From Halorhodospira sp. (GTDB lineage: Bacteria; Pseudomonadota; Gammaproteobacteria; Nitrococcales; Halorhodospiraceae): 5,459 nt of DNA. The notes beneath the pieces are model-generated. The model did no database searches. It was not told the DNA's origin and worked only from the letters and a program-made list of their open reading frames with translations. The DNA lies in NCBI GenBank assembly GCA_007127935.1, contig SKYL01000054.1, positions 1 to 5,459 of the forward strand, given 5' to 3'. Shown one piece after another: positions 1 through 5,459 of this stretch. Both the position numbers and the translations under genes were made by a program. The first letter of the stretch is position 1, and every line of letters starts with the position of its first letter.

Positions 1-281
1 CATTTGAGCAGGTCACGATCTTGTTGGACCGGACGTTGGGCCTGAACGGGCGGGCCGGACGGTTTACTCCGGAGACCCCGTTGCTGGGGGCGGTGCCGGA
101 ACTGGACTCCATGGCGGTGGTGCTGCTGCTCATGGAGTTCGAGGCGTCTTTCGGCATCGTGGTGGAGGACGACGAAGTCGGTGCCGAGATGTTCGAGACG
201 GTCCAGTCCTTGGTGGAGTTTGTGGACGGCAAGCTGGGGCGCGTCCCGCAAGTGTCCCTCATGCGCCAGGTATCGCAGTAG
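1..281 (+). CDS. Acyl carrier protein, 5'-truncated by the window edge
   Basis: This is a small stand-alone acyl carrier protein (ACP), which holds acyl groups as thioesters on a 4'-phosphopantetheine arm in the cytoplasm. The reading frame is open back to base 3 (reading F-E-Q-V-T-I-L-L) with no convincing start codon. The TTG at 21 lies inside what should be helix 1, so the true start is left of the window. The attachment motif is E-L-D-S-M, with the modifiable serine encoded at 108-110. It is followed by an acidic helix II/III region (FGIVVEDDEVGAEMFETV) and a closing helix, as expected for an ACP of about 80-90 residues. Serine followed by Met rather than Leu is common in ACPs of exopolysaccharide clusters, including exosortase-associated ones. 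The glycosyltransferase starts 52 bp downstream on the same strand, so co-transcription is likely. The ACP fold call is firm. The partner synthetase or ligase is not visible. Confidence 0.88.
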   Translation, partial: FEQVTILLDRTLGLNGRAGRFTPETPLLGAVPELDSMAVVLLLMEFEASFGIVVEDDEVGAEMFETVQSLVEFVDGKLGRVPQVSLMRQVSQ

Positions 282-333
282 GCCGGCCACCCTCCGTGGC
301 GTTTGAACTCCGGAGTCAGACCGTGGAGATACG

Positions 334-1344
334 ATGACCGGTGGGCCCGATGTTTCGGTGGTCATCCCCGCCCTGGACTGCGAGCGCTTTATCGGTGCGG
401 CCATCGACAGCGCCTTGGGGCAGGAGGGGGTGCGGACCGAGGTGTTGGTCATCGACGACGGCTCCACCGACGGGACGGCGGAGATCGTTCGCGGCTACGG
501 TGAGCCGGTGCGGCTGTTGCGGACAGCGGCGCCACGCTCCGGCCCCGGTGCGGCACGCAATGTGGGGTTGCGCCACGCCGCCGCGCCGTTGATCGCGTTT
601 CTCGACGGGGACGATATTTGGCTTCCCGGAAAGCTGGCGCGGCAAAAGCGGTTGCTGGACGGCCACCCGGAGGTGGCGTTGGTCTGTGCCCAGAGCATCT
701 CCTGGTACCCGGAGGGGACGGAGGCGCCGCTCCCCGAGGCGCGGGGAGGGCCGGATAACGATACCCCGCTCGATGTGGCCGGTTGGAGCTACGCTCTGCT
801 GCTGATGCAGCCGGACGCCGTGTGGACCACCACGGTGGTGGTGCGCCGGTCGCTGGTGGAGCGGATCGGGGGGTTTGATGAAACCCTGCGCCTCGGCCAG
901 GATTATGAGTACTGGCTTCGCGCATCGCGGGAGACCCCGGTGCTGCGAGTCGCCCGTCCGCTGGCCCTCTACCGCCAACACGAAAACAACTCCACGCATA
1001 CCGCCCCCAGGATGCGGAACTACGAGCTGGAGATCGTGGAGCGGGCGCTGGCCCGGTGGGGGCGGCGCGGCCCCGACGGCACGGAGGTCTCCAAGGCCGA
1101 TCTAAGGCGGCGTATCGCCCGGCTTCACTTCCGGATGGGCTACATCCACTGTTGGCGCGGCAGCCCCTCCGTCGCCGTCCGCGCCTTCTGCCGGTCGGCC
1201 CTTCACAACCCCTGGCGGTGGAAGGCGTGGGCCTATATCGCGGTGGCCTCGGGCCGGTCGTTGTGGCGCGCCGCCGGGGGGACCGGGTTTACGAGCCGGA
1301 GTGAGCCCCGGAATGAGCCAGGGCCCCATCATGGCCGGAGTTGA
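334..1344 (+). CDS. Family 2 glycosyltransferase (GT-A fold) with TPR-like C-terminal tail
   Basis: This is a 336-residue inverting glycosyltransferase of the GT2 type. It is expected to act at the cytoplasmic face of the membrane, moving a sugar from a nucleotide-sugar donor to a growing saccharide. Residues 7-12 (VSVVIP) and 37-46 (VLVIDDGSTD) form the nucleotide-binding start of the GT-A fold. GPGAARN lies at 70-76. The metal-binding DxD-type motif is D91-G-D-D94. QDYEYW at 189-194, after GGFDE, is the usual acceptor-side or catalytic-base region. Residues about 260-310 are helical and TPR-like (FRMGYIHCWRG, then a repeat ending ALHNPWRWKAW). The ATG at 334 has GGAG at 325-328, five bases upstream. 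No transmembrane segment is evident, so it is not a synthase such as BcsA. The 3' end overlaps the convergent deacetylase gene by 56 bp. Sugar specificity cannot be read from sequence. Confidence 0.92.
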   Translation: MTGGPDVSVVIPALDCERFIGAAIDSALGQEGVRTEVLVIDDGSTDGTAEIVRGYGEPVRLLRTAAPRSGPGAARNVGLRHAAAPLIAFLDGDDIWLPGKLARQKRLLDGHPEVALVCAQSISWYPEGTEAPLPEARGGPDNDTPLDVAGWSYALLLMQPDAVWTTTVVVRRSLVERIGGFDETLRLGQDYEYWLRASRETPVLRVARPLALYRQHENNSTHTAPRMRNYELEIVERALARWGRRGPDGTEVSKADLRRRIARLHFRMGYIHCWRGSPSVAVRAFCRSALHNPWRWKAWAYIAVASGRSLWRAAGGTGFTSRSEPRNEPGPHHGRS

Positions 1345-2278
1345 GCGCCAGGCGGATAAGAAAGCGCCACGGCGCCCGGTCCCACGGGGTAAAGCGGGGC
1401 AGTTGATACGGGTCCCGGCCAGGGGCCGCCGCGCCGTGGGCTGTGGACACCGCCAGGCGAAACCCGGCTTGCCGGAGCAGACTCCGGTCCCGCGCCGTAT
1501 AGTCCCGCCCCGGCTTGCCGTTGGGGTAAGCGAAGCACTCCACCGGGGCGCGGCAGATGGCGCGAAGCCGCTCGGCGCTTTCGTGGATCTCCCAGCGGGC
1601 CTGCCGTTCGTCCACCAGCGTAAGGATGGGGTGGGAGACGGTGTGGGCGCCAATGGTCATTCCCGCCTCATGCAGGCCGCGCACTTCATCATCGGTCATC
1701 ATCAATCGTTCCGGCGCCGGCGCGCCGGCGTGCCTGGTCACCGCCTCGACGCAAGCGTTGCGTACCGGCGGAGTGAGGTGCTTGACGGCACGGATGATCG
1801 CCTCGGCGGCGCGGCGCCGACCGGCCATGTCGTCGAGCCGGTGGCGGCCCAGGCCCTGGGGAGTCAGGTCCAGCGTGCCGTCCGGCGCCCACCGCACCGC
1901 TTCGATCACCGTGTCGTTGAACATCCACCCGTCGTTGAGATAGCCGGTGGCGATGAAGAACGTCGCCGGTATGCCGTGCCTGCGCAGGATCGGCAGCGCG
2001 TGGTGGTAGTTGTCCGCGTAGCCGTCGTCGAAGGTGACCGCGGTGGCTCGGGGCGGCAAGGTCCCGGCCTCCAGGCGCGCCACGGCCTCAGGCAGCGGCA
2101 GGACGTGGGTGTGGTGGGCAAGGATCTCCATTTGCCGGTCGAAGCGCCGGACGTCCGGCTCCCCGGGGCGCATCGGGTCGGGTGCGGGCAGCACCCGGTG
2201 GTAGATCAGGATCGAGAGCCTGGATCGTCCGCGCCAAGCGCTCCATCCCTTCTCAATGGCCCACAGCGGCGTGTTCAT
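1289..2278 (-). CDS. Polysaccharide deacetylase (NodB homology domain, CE4)
   Basis: This 329-residue protein belongs to carbohydrate esterase family 4, metal-dependent enzymes that remove N- or O-acetyl groups from polysaccharides. Motif 1 is TFDDGY at 82-87, with the catalytic-base Asp and metal-ligand Asp at 84-85. Motif 2 is HTVSHP at 212-217, with the two metal-ligand His at 212 and 216. FAYPNG at 249-254 is the later conserved groove motif. The two motifs are about 125 residues apart, wider than in minimal NodB domains; the insert is mostly helical and ends in MMTDDEVRGLHEAGM. This is seen in the longer proteobacterial EPS deacetylases. ILIYHRV near 23-29 is also typical of that group. 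The chosen ATG (complement of 2276-2278) begins MNTPLW and has AAGGA 12 bases upstream. A 42-codon upstream extension is possible, but it is arginine/proline-rich and would cover the divergent promoter region. No clear signal peptide is visible. It is divergent from the GNAT gene. Confidence 0.9.
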   Translation of the reverse strand: MNTPLWAIEKGWSAWRGRSRLSILIYHRVLPAPDPMRPGEPDVRRFDRQMEILAHHTHVLPLPEAVARLEAGTLPPRATAVTFDDGYADNYHHALPILRRHGIPATFFIATGYLNDGWMFNDTVIEAVRWAPDGTLDLTPQGLGRHRLDDMAGRRRAAEAIIRAVKHLTPPVRNACVEAVTRHAGAPAPERLMMTDDEVRGLHEAGMTIGAHTVSHPILTLVDERQARWEIHESAERLRAICRAPVECFAYPNGKPGRDYTARDRSLLRQAGFRLAVSTAHGAAAPGRDPYQLPRFTPWDRAPWRFLIRLALNSGHDGALAHSGAHSGS

Positions 2279-2375
2279 GCGGCCCGCTTTTCCTTGTATC
2301 GGAGGGATACGGCAACTATAGGGCAGCGTGACACGCCGTCCAGGGCGGCGGCGGCCGTTCCAGACCGGAGGAGAA
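2279..2375. promoter_or_regulatory. Divergent intergenic region with candidate promoters on both strands
   Basis: This 97-bp gap separates the starts of the deacetylase (-) and the GNAT gene (+) and should hold promoters for both. It contains a locally AT-richer stretch in an otherwise GC-rich window. On the minus strand, TATAGT (2320 to 2315) sits 16 bases after TGGACG (2342 to 2337), giving a plausible sigma-70-type pair with a leader of about 30 bases. On the plus strand, TTGTAT (2294-2299) is followed after 17 bases by TATAGG (2317-2322), a weaker pair. An inverted repeat GTATC-N5-GATAC at 2296-2310 lies across this area and could be an operator. All of this is pattern reading by eye, and the two promoters would overlap. 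Confidence 0.35.
2367..2373 (+). promoter_or_regulatory. Strong ribosome binding site of the GNAT gene
   Basis: GGAGGAG stands immediately before the ATG at 2376 and is the best Shine-Dalgarno match in the window. It decides the start: an upstream in-frame ATG at 2328 has no comparable site and would add 16 arginine-rich residues. Confidence 0.75.
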
Positions 2376-3521
2376 ATGCCGATCCAGCCCAATGATACGC
2401 TCACCGCCCTCCCCGTGCCGGCCGCCGGGCCGGCCGCCGCCCCGGTGGTGATTGAAGGGACGCTGGACGGGCTCGAGCAGGCTTGGTGCGCGCTCTACCG
2501 GGCGCAACCGGCGTCGCCTTTTCTGTCGTGGCCGTGGCAGCGGGCGTTGCACGCCACGTGCCTCGGCGGACAGCGGCTTCAGGTGGTGGCGCCGGTGGCG
2601 GCGGGTCGGCCTTGGGCCGCCGCGTCCTTCGGGCGTGGAAAGCGCCGTGCCGTCCGGTGCCTTCCGGTGCGTACGGTCTGCATGAACGAGAGCGGGGACC
2701 CGGTGCTGGACCGGCTGCTCTTGGAGCACAACCGGCCGCTCTGCCGCCCCGGTGACGAGGCGAAGGCCCTGGGCGCGCTCGCTCGCCACCTGCTGACCCG
2801 CCGGCCACGATGGGATGAACTCTCGTTGGGGTGGATGGATGAGGACGTGTGGCGGTCCATGGAGCCGGGTGTCGCCGGCCTGCCGCTGACCGTGGTGGAG
2901 AGGGGCCGCGCCCCGTACTACTTCGTCGATGTGGAAGAGGGCGGGCTGGACGGCTATCTGGCGCGGTTGAGCAGCAACACCCGCTATCAGATCCGCCGGG
3001 CATTGCGGATGTACGGCGGGGCGGAGGCGGTGAGCTGGTCTGTCGCCGAGACCCCCGAGTTGGCGTTGACGTGGTTTCGCGACCTGGTGCGTCTCCACCA
3101 AGCGTACTGGAACGCCAAGGGCCGCCCCGGCGCGTTCCACCACCCGCGCATCCGGGAGTTCCACACCCGTCTGATCAGCGATCCTCGTGCCCGCGAGGTG
3201 GTGGAGATGGTCCGCGTGGAGGCCGCCGACGGCCCGGTGGGTTATCTCTACAACCTGCGTGCGGGGCGGAACGTCTTCAATTACCAGAGTGGGTTCGATT
3301 ACGCCGGCGACCCCCGCCGCAAGCCGGGTCTGGTCTGCCATGCGCTCTCGGTGGCGGAGTACGGCCGCCGGGGGGTGCGGCGGTACGACCTGCTGATGGG
3401 CGACAGCCGGTACAAGCGGAGTCTCGCCACCGGCAGCGGGCAGATGGTCCGGATCGCGCTCCAGCGCCACCGCCTGCGCTTTGTCGTCGAGCGGGCGGGG
3501 CGGTGGATGCGGGGCTTCTGA
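2376..3521 (+). CDS. FemAB/BcsL-like GNAT-fold acyltransferase (Acetyltransf_6 type)
   Basis: This 381-residue protein is a GNAT-superfamily enzyme of the Acetyltransf_6 (PF13480) type, related to FemAB and to the CelD/BcsL proteins found with bacterial polysaccharide operons. The N-terminal half has the family's SPFLSWPWQRAL segment near 47-58. The C-terminal GNAT domain begins around 178 with YYFVDV, then LSSNTRYQIRRALR (about 198-211), the best-conserved stretch of the group. HHPRIREFHTRL follows near 252, the GYLYNL core strand near 289, and YDLLMGDSRYKRSL at 337-350 is the typical closing motif. The known role of such proteins is acyl or aminoacyl transfer in envelope or exopolysaccharide synthesis, usually without a proven substrate. 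It has its own strong ribosome binding site and is divergent from the deacetylase. The nearby ACP makes an acyl-ACP donor conceivable, but nothing in the sequence proves the donor. No signal peptide is seen, so it is probably cytoplasmic. Confidence 0.85.
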   Translation: MPIQPNDTLTALPVPAAGPAAAPVVIEGTLDGLEQAWCALYRAQPASPFLSWPWQRALHATCLGGQRLQVVAPVAAGRPWAAASFGRGKRRAVRCLPVRTVCMNESGDPVLDRLLLEHNRPLCRPGDEAKALGALARHLLTRRPRWDELSLGWMDEDVWRSMEPGVAGLPLTVVERGRAPYYFVDVEEGGLDGYLARLSSNTRYQIRRALRMYGGAEAVSWSVAETPELALTWFRDLVRLHQAYWNAKGRPGAFHHPRIREFHTRLISDPRAREVVEMVRVEAADGPVGYLYNLRAGRNVFNYQSGFDYAGDPRRKPGLVCHALSVAEYGRRGVRRYDLLMGDSRYKRSLATGSGQMVRIALQRHRLRFVVERAGRWMRGF

Positions 3522-3560
3522 GGGCCGGGCGGGACGGCTATGCTGTGCCGGGCTCTCCAT

Positions 3561-3566
3561 GGGTGA
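3561..3566 (+). promoter_or_regulatory. Ribosome binding site deciding the transporter start
   Basis: GGGTGA ends four bases before the ATG at 3571 and resembles the GGTGA part of the anti-Shine-Dalgarno complement. The in-frame ATG at 3559 has no purine-rich site before it, so 3571 is preferred. The difference is only four residues. Confidence 0.4.
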
Positions 3567-3570
3567 CTCG

Positions 3571-4293
3571 ATGTCTTTGACGCTTGCCGAGTGGTTGTTG
3601 GCCACCGTGGTGCTGCTGGTGGGCACGATCATCCAAGGCTCTGTCGGCTTCGGTGTGGCGCTGCTGGGCGCGCCGGTGCTCTTCTGGATCGATCCCGGTC
3701 TGGTGCCCGGGCCGATGCTCATCGTCGGCATGGCCTTGCCGTTTCTGATCCTGGTGCGGGAGCGCCGCTCTCTCGACGTCCGGGGGGTCCGCTGGGCGGT
3801 GCCGGGGCAGTTGAGCGGGGCGGCGGTGGCGGCCTTGGTGCTGGCCGAGATCTCCAACCAGGGGCTGTCGCTGATCTTCGGCTTGCTGGTCTTGTTCGCG
3901 GTGGCCCTGAGCGCCTTTGCCGGGGCGCCGAAGCCGACGCCGGGGCGGTTGCTGGCCGCCGGTTCCATGTCGGGCTTCATGGCCACCGCCACCTCCATCG
4001 GCGGGCCGCCGCTGGCGCTCGTTTACCAAGCCGCGCCGGGCGGCCGGTTGCGGGCCACTTTATCCGCCATCTTCGTGGTGGGCGGTTTCGGTTCGTTGAC
4101 CGCGTTGGCGTGGATCGGCCGCTTCGGCATGGAAGAATTCCTGGCCGGCCTCAGCCTCTTGCCGGGGGTATTGGCCGGTTTCTGGTTGTCGGGGTATACC
4201 GCCCGGGCGTTGGATCGGGCGTGGCTGCGCCCGGCGGTGCTGGCGGTCTCGGCGGTGGCCGGGGCGGCCGCTGTGGCGGATGCGGTGTGGTGA
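3571..4293 (+). CDS. TauE/SafE (TSUP) family membrane transporter
   Basis: This 240-residue, strongly hydrophobic inner-membrane protein fits the TauE/SafE family (PF01925), whose members carry small sulfur-containing or organic anions such as sulfite, sulfoacetate or thiosulfate. By eye there are about eight membrane spans arranged as two repeats of four. The first repeat opens with the family motif G-S-V-G-F-G at 23-28, followed by GAPVLF. The matching motif of the second repeat is MSGFMATATSIGGPP at 133-147. The length is near the usual 240-260. An in-frame ATG 12 bases upstream (3559) and a GTG at 3481, inside the end of the GNAT gene, are alternative starts; the GTG would add a non-hydrophobic Gly/Ser/Arg-rich leader and is unlikely. 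It lies 49 bp after the GNAT gene on the same strand, so read-through is possible. The substrate cannot be assigned, and a link to polysaccharide synthesis is unproven. Confidence 0.88.
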   Translation: MSLTLAEWLLATVVLLVGTIIQGSVGFGVALLGAPVLFWIDPGLVPGPMLIVGMALPFLILVRERRSLDVRGVRWAVPGQLSGAAVAALVLAEISNQGLSLIFGLLVLFAVALSAFAGAPKPTPGRLLAAGSMSGFMATATSIGGPPLALVYQAAPGGRLRATLSAIFVVGGFGSLTALAWIGRFGMEEFLAGLSLLPGVLAGFWLSGYTARALDRAWLRPAVLAVSAVAGAAAVADAVW

Positions 4294-4318
4294 TCCGATG
4301 CGGTTGCGGTGGCCGCGG

Positions 4319-4335
4319 TGCGGCAAAGCGCCGCA
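4319..4335. other. Short hairpin in the transporter-activator intergenic gap
   Basis: TGCGGC-AAAGC-GCCGCA forms a perfect 6-bp stem with a 5-base loop, 26 bases after the transporter stop codon. No T-run follows, so it is not a canonical intrinsic terminator. It may weakly separate the transporter from the downstream activator. The rest of the 116-bp gap (4294-4409) shows no promoter I can support. Confidence 0.25.
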
Positions 4336-4395
4336 TGAGGTGTGTCATATGGCGTAAGTGGTAGCATGTATCCGCTTTCATGTGGGATTCGGATC

Positions 4396-4405
4396 AGGGG
4401 GAGAG
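4396..4405 (+). promoter_or_regulatory. Ribosome binding site of the sigma-54 activator
   Basis: AGGGGGAGAG lies directly upstream of the ATG at 4410 at good spacing. It favours that start over the in-frame ATG at 4380, which lacks such a site and would add ten residues with no domain content. Confidence 0.6.
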
Positions 4406-4409
4406 CGGA

Positions 4410-5363
4410 ATGGACCGTACAGGAATCGTCGGCGATGCCCCGGAATTGGCGGCGGTGCTCCGGGCGGCGCGCTTGGTGGCGGCCACCGATGCCACGGTGC
4501 TCATTCAGGGAGAGAGCGGCAGCGGCAAGGAGTTGCTGGCCGGTACCGTACATACCCACAGTCGGCGGGCCGACGGCCCGTTCATTACCGTCAACTGCGC
4601 CGCGCTACCGGAAGGGCTCGCCGAATCGGAGTTGTTCGGCCATCGCCGGGGTGCGTTCACGGGCGCCGTGACCGACCAGACCGGGTTGGTGGAGGCGGCG
4701 GACGGCGGCACCCTCTTCCTCGACGAGGTCGGCGAGTTGGATGCCTCGGTGCAGGCGAAGCTTCTCCGCTTCCTGGAGAGTGCAGAGTGCCGCCCGGTGG
4801 GGGCCGGCCGGGCGCGCCGGGTCGATGTGCGGGTAGTGGCCGCCACCAATCGCGATCTCTACGCGGAGGCGCAGGCCGGGACCTTTCGCTCCGATCTTTT
4901 CTACCGTCTTCATGTGATCCCGTTGGAGTTGCCCCCCTTGCGGGAGCGCCGCGGCGATGTGCCGCTCCTGTTGGAGCACTTCCTGACCACGTTGGCCGAG
5001 CGCCACGGGGTGGCCGCGCCGCGCCCGGTGGGTGAGGCCGTGCGGATGCTGGAGGCCCATGGGTGGCCCGGCAACGTCCGTGAGTTGCGCAACCTATGCG
5101 AGCGCTTGGTGGTGCTGCGGCCCGGCCAGGAGATCCGGCCCCGGGATCTGCCGCCGGAGATCGTCGCGGCGGACACCGGCGGCGGCGTCGCGCAGACGCT
5201 CTTCCAACTGCCGAGCCAGGGGATTCGACTGGTGGAACTGGAGGCGGAACTGATCCGGCAAGCGCTGGAGCGCACCGGGGGGAACCGCAGCCGGGCTGCC
5301 GAGCTGCTGGGATTGACCCGCGACACCTTCCTGTACCGGATGAAGAAACACGCCCTCGCTTAA
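4410..5363 (+). CDS. Sigma-54-dependent transcriptional activator, AAA+ plus Fis HTH only
   Basis: This 317-residue bacterial enhancer-binding protein uses ATP hydrolysis to open promoters held by sigma-54 RNA polymerase. The AAA+ domain begins almost at the first residue (IVGDAPEL). Walker A is GESGSGKE at 34-41. The sigma-54 contact loop GAFTGA is intact at 81-86. Walker B is TLFLDE at 101-106. VVAATNRDL and the arginine-finger region FRSDLFYRL follow, then LRERRGDVP and GWPGNVREL. The C-terminus has a Fis-type helix-turn-helix at about 293-313 (RSRAAELLGLTRDTFLYRM). All catalytic motifs are present, so it should be active. It has no receiver, GAF, PAS or V4R domain; this architecture is that of PspF, which is held in check by a separate protein. 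It differs from PrsR-type regulators of exosortase loci, which carry a receiver domain. It may control the neighbouring polysaccharide genes, but no clear -24/-12 promoter is visible in the window. Confidence 0.93.
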   Translation: MDRTGIVGDAPELAAVLRAARLVAATDATVLIQGESGSGKELLAGTVHTHSRRADGPFITVNCAALPEGLAESELFGHRRGAFTGAVTDQTGLVEAADGGTLFLDEVGELDASVQAKLLRFLESAECRPVGAGRARRVDVRVVAATNRDLYAEAQAGTFRSDLFYRLHVIPLELPPLRERRGDVPLLLEHFLTTLAERHGVAAPRPVGEAVRMLEAHGWPGNVRELRNLCERLVVLRPGQEIRPRDLPPEIVAADTGGGVAQTLFQLPSQGIRLVELEAELIRQALERTGGNRSRAAELLGLTRDTFLYRMKKHALA

Positions 5364-5365
5364 TT

Positions 5366-5459
5366 CCGTCATTTCGACGTTTCCGGGCAACCGTGGATTG
5401 CTTCGCTGCGCTCGCAATGACGGGTTGGCCCGTCATGCGAGCGTCCGCCCGTCATGCGA
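5366..5459. repeat. Intergenic repeat cluster of the GTCATTGCGAG palindromic type
   Basis: The block starts right after the activator stop and runs off the right edge. Bases 5394-5422, read on the minus strand, give CGTCATTGCGAGCGCAGCGA and onward to GCAATCCA, a dispersed intergenic repeat form seen in many unrelated bacterial genomes. CCGTCATTTCGA (5366-5377) and TCGCAATGACGG (5412-5423) are near-perfect inverted ends, with one mismatch in twelve, and would fold as a long stem-loop. CCCGTCATGCGA occurs at 5429-5440 and again at 5448-5459 with a period of 19 bp, the intervening bases being GCGTCCG. The copy number to the right is not visible. No coding function is likely. Confidence 0.75.
5412..5440. 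terminator. Strong hairpin within the repeat, possible transcript end
   Basis: ATGACGGG-TTGG-CCCGTCAT is a perfect 8-bp stem with a 4-base loop (5417-5436). It extends by TCGC/GCGA (5412-5415 with 5437-5440) across one bulged A at 5416. It lies about 50 bases after the activator stop codon. There is no T-run, so any role in termination or mRNA 3'-end protection is inference. Confidence 0.4.

Noticed and set aside
307..316. A perfect 10-bp palindrome ACTCCGGAGT between the ACP and glycosyltransferase genes
   Set aside because: It has no loop, no T-run and no extension beyond 10 bp. Short GC-rich palindromes are common in such DNA, so no function is claimed.
316..999. A 227-codon minus-strand open frame opposite the glycosyltransferase
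   Set aside because: No recognisable motif and no ribosome binding site; the plus strand is a clear GT2 enzyme.
1301..2395. A 364-codon plus-strand open frame opposite the deacetylase gene
   Set aside because: The translation is Arg/Gly/His-rich with no motif, while the minus strand encodes intact NodB motifs. It is a GC-rich shadow.
3516..3544. A possible promoter TTCTGA-N17-TATGCT before the transporter gene
   Set aside because: Only three of six and four of six consensus bases match; such pairs arise by chance.
2316..3998. A 560-codon open frame on the minus strand, antisense to the GNAT and transporter genes
   Set aside because: Its product is a low-complexity Arg/Pro/His-rich string with no domain. 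The plus-strand frames carry clear family motifs. Long antisense frames are expected at this GC content.
4350..4366. A -24/-12-like sequence TGGCGT-N5-GTAGCA upstream of the sigma-54 activator, suggesting autoregulation
   Set aside because: The GG-to-GC distance is 11 bases and not the required 10, and the -12 part is a poor match. Not good enough to call a sigma-54 promoter.
4657..5436. A 259-codon minus-strand open frame starting inside the right-edge repeat
   Set aside because: Its N-terminus reads VIASAAKQS, the well-known spurious translation of this dispersed repeat. The rest is antisense to the sigma-54 activator.
5429..5459. Two direct repeats at the right edge considered as the start of a CRISPR array
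   Set aside because: The unit is only 12 bp with a 7-bp gap, far below CRISPR repeat and spacer sizes, and it matches the adjacent dispersed palindromic repeat.

Overview
The window is GC-rich throughout and densely coding. It carries six recognisable protein genes and ends in an intergenic repeat cluster. Gene content and sequence style suggest a high-GC proteobacterium. A halophilic or sulfur-oxidising gammaproteobacterium would fit, but the genus cannot be read from this sequence.

Layout: (1) 1-281 (+), the 3' part of an acyl carrier protein whose start lies left of the window. (2) 334-1344 (+), a family-2 glycosyltransferase with a TPR-like C-terminal tail. (3) 1289-2278 (-), a NodB-type polysaccharide deacetylase whose 3' end overlaps the glycosyltransferase 3' end by 56 bp. 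(4) 2376-3521 (+), a FemAB/BcsL-like GNAT acyltransferase, divergent from the deacetylase across a 97-bp intergenic region with promoter-like elements on both strands. (5) 3571-4293 (+), a TauE/SafE (TSUP) membrane transporter. (6) 4410-5363 (+), a compact sigma-54 activator made only of an AAA+ domain and a Fis-type DNA-binding domain. (7) 5366-5459, a dispersed GTCATTGCGAG-type palindromic repeat with a strong hairpin and a 19-bp-period direct repeat, running off the right edge.

Functional reading: genes 1-4 look like one flank of an exopolysaccharide locus, with a dedicated acyl carrier, sugar transfer, deacetylation of amino sugars and GNAT-type acyl transfer. A stand-alone ACP with the PELDSM motif beside these enzyme classes resembles the exosortase/PEP-CTERM-associated polysaccharide clusters of proteobacteria. 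No exosortase, AMP-ligase or PEP-CTERM protein is visible here, so that link is inference. The TSUP transporter and the sigma-54 activator may belong to the locus or may simply border it. The activator has no sensory domain of its own, so its activity would have to be controlled by a partner or by its expression level.

I see no clear wholly new system. The observations most worth a second look are the sensorless activator, the ACP/acyltransferase/deacetylase set, the duplicated 12-bp unit in the antiparallel gene overlap, and the repeat cluster at the right edge.
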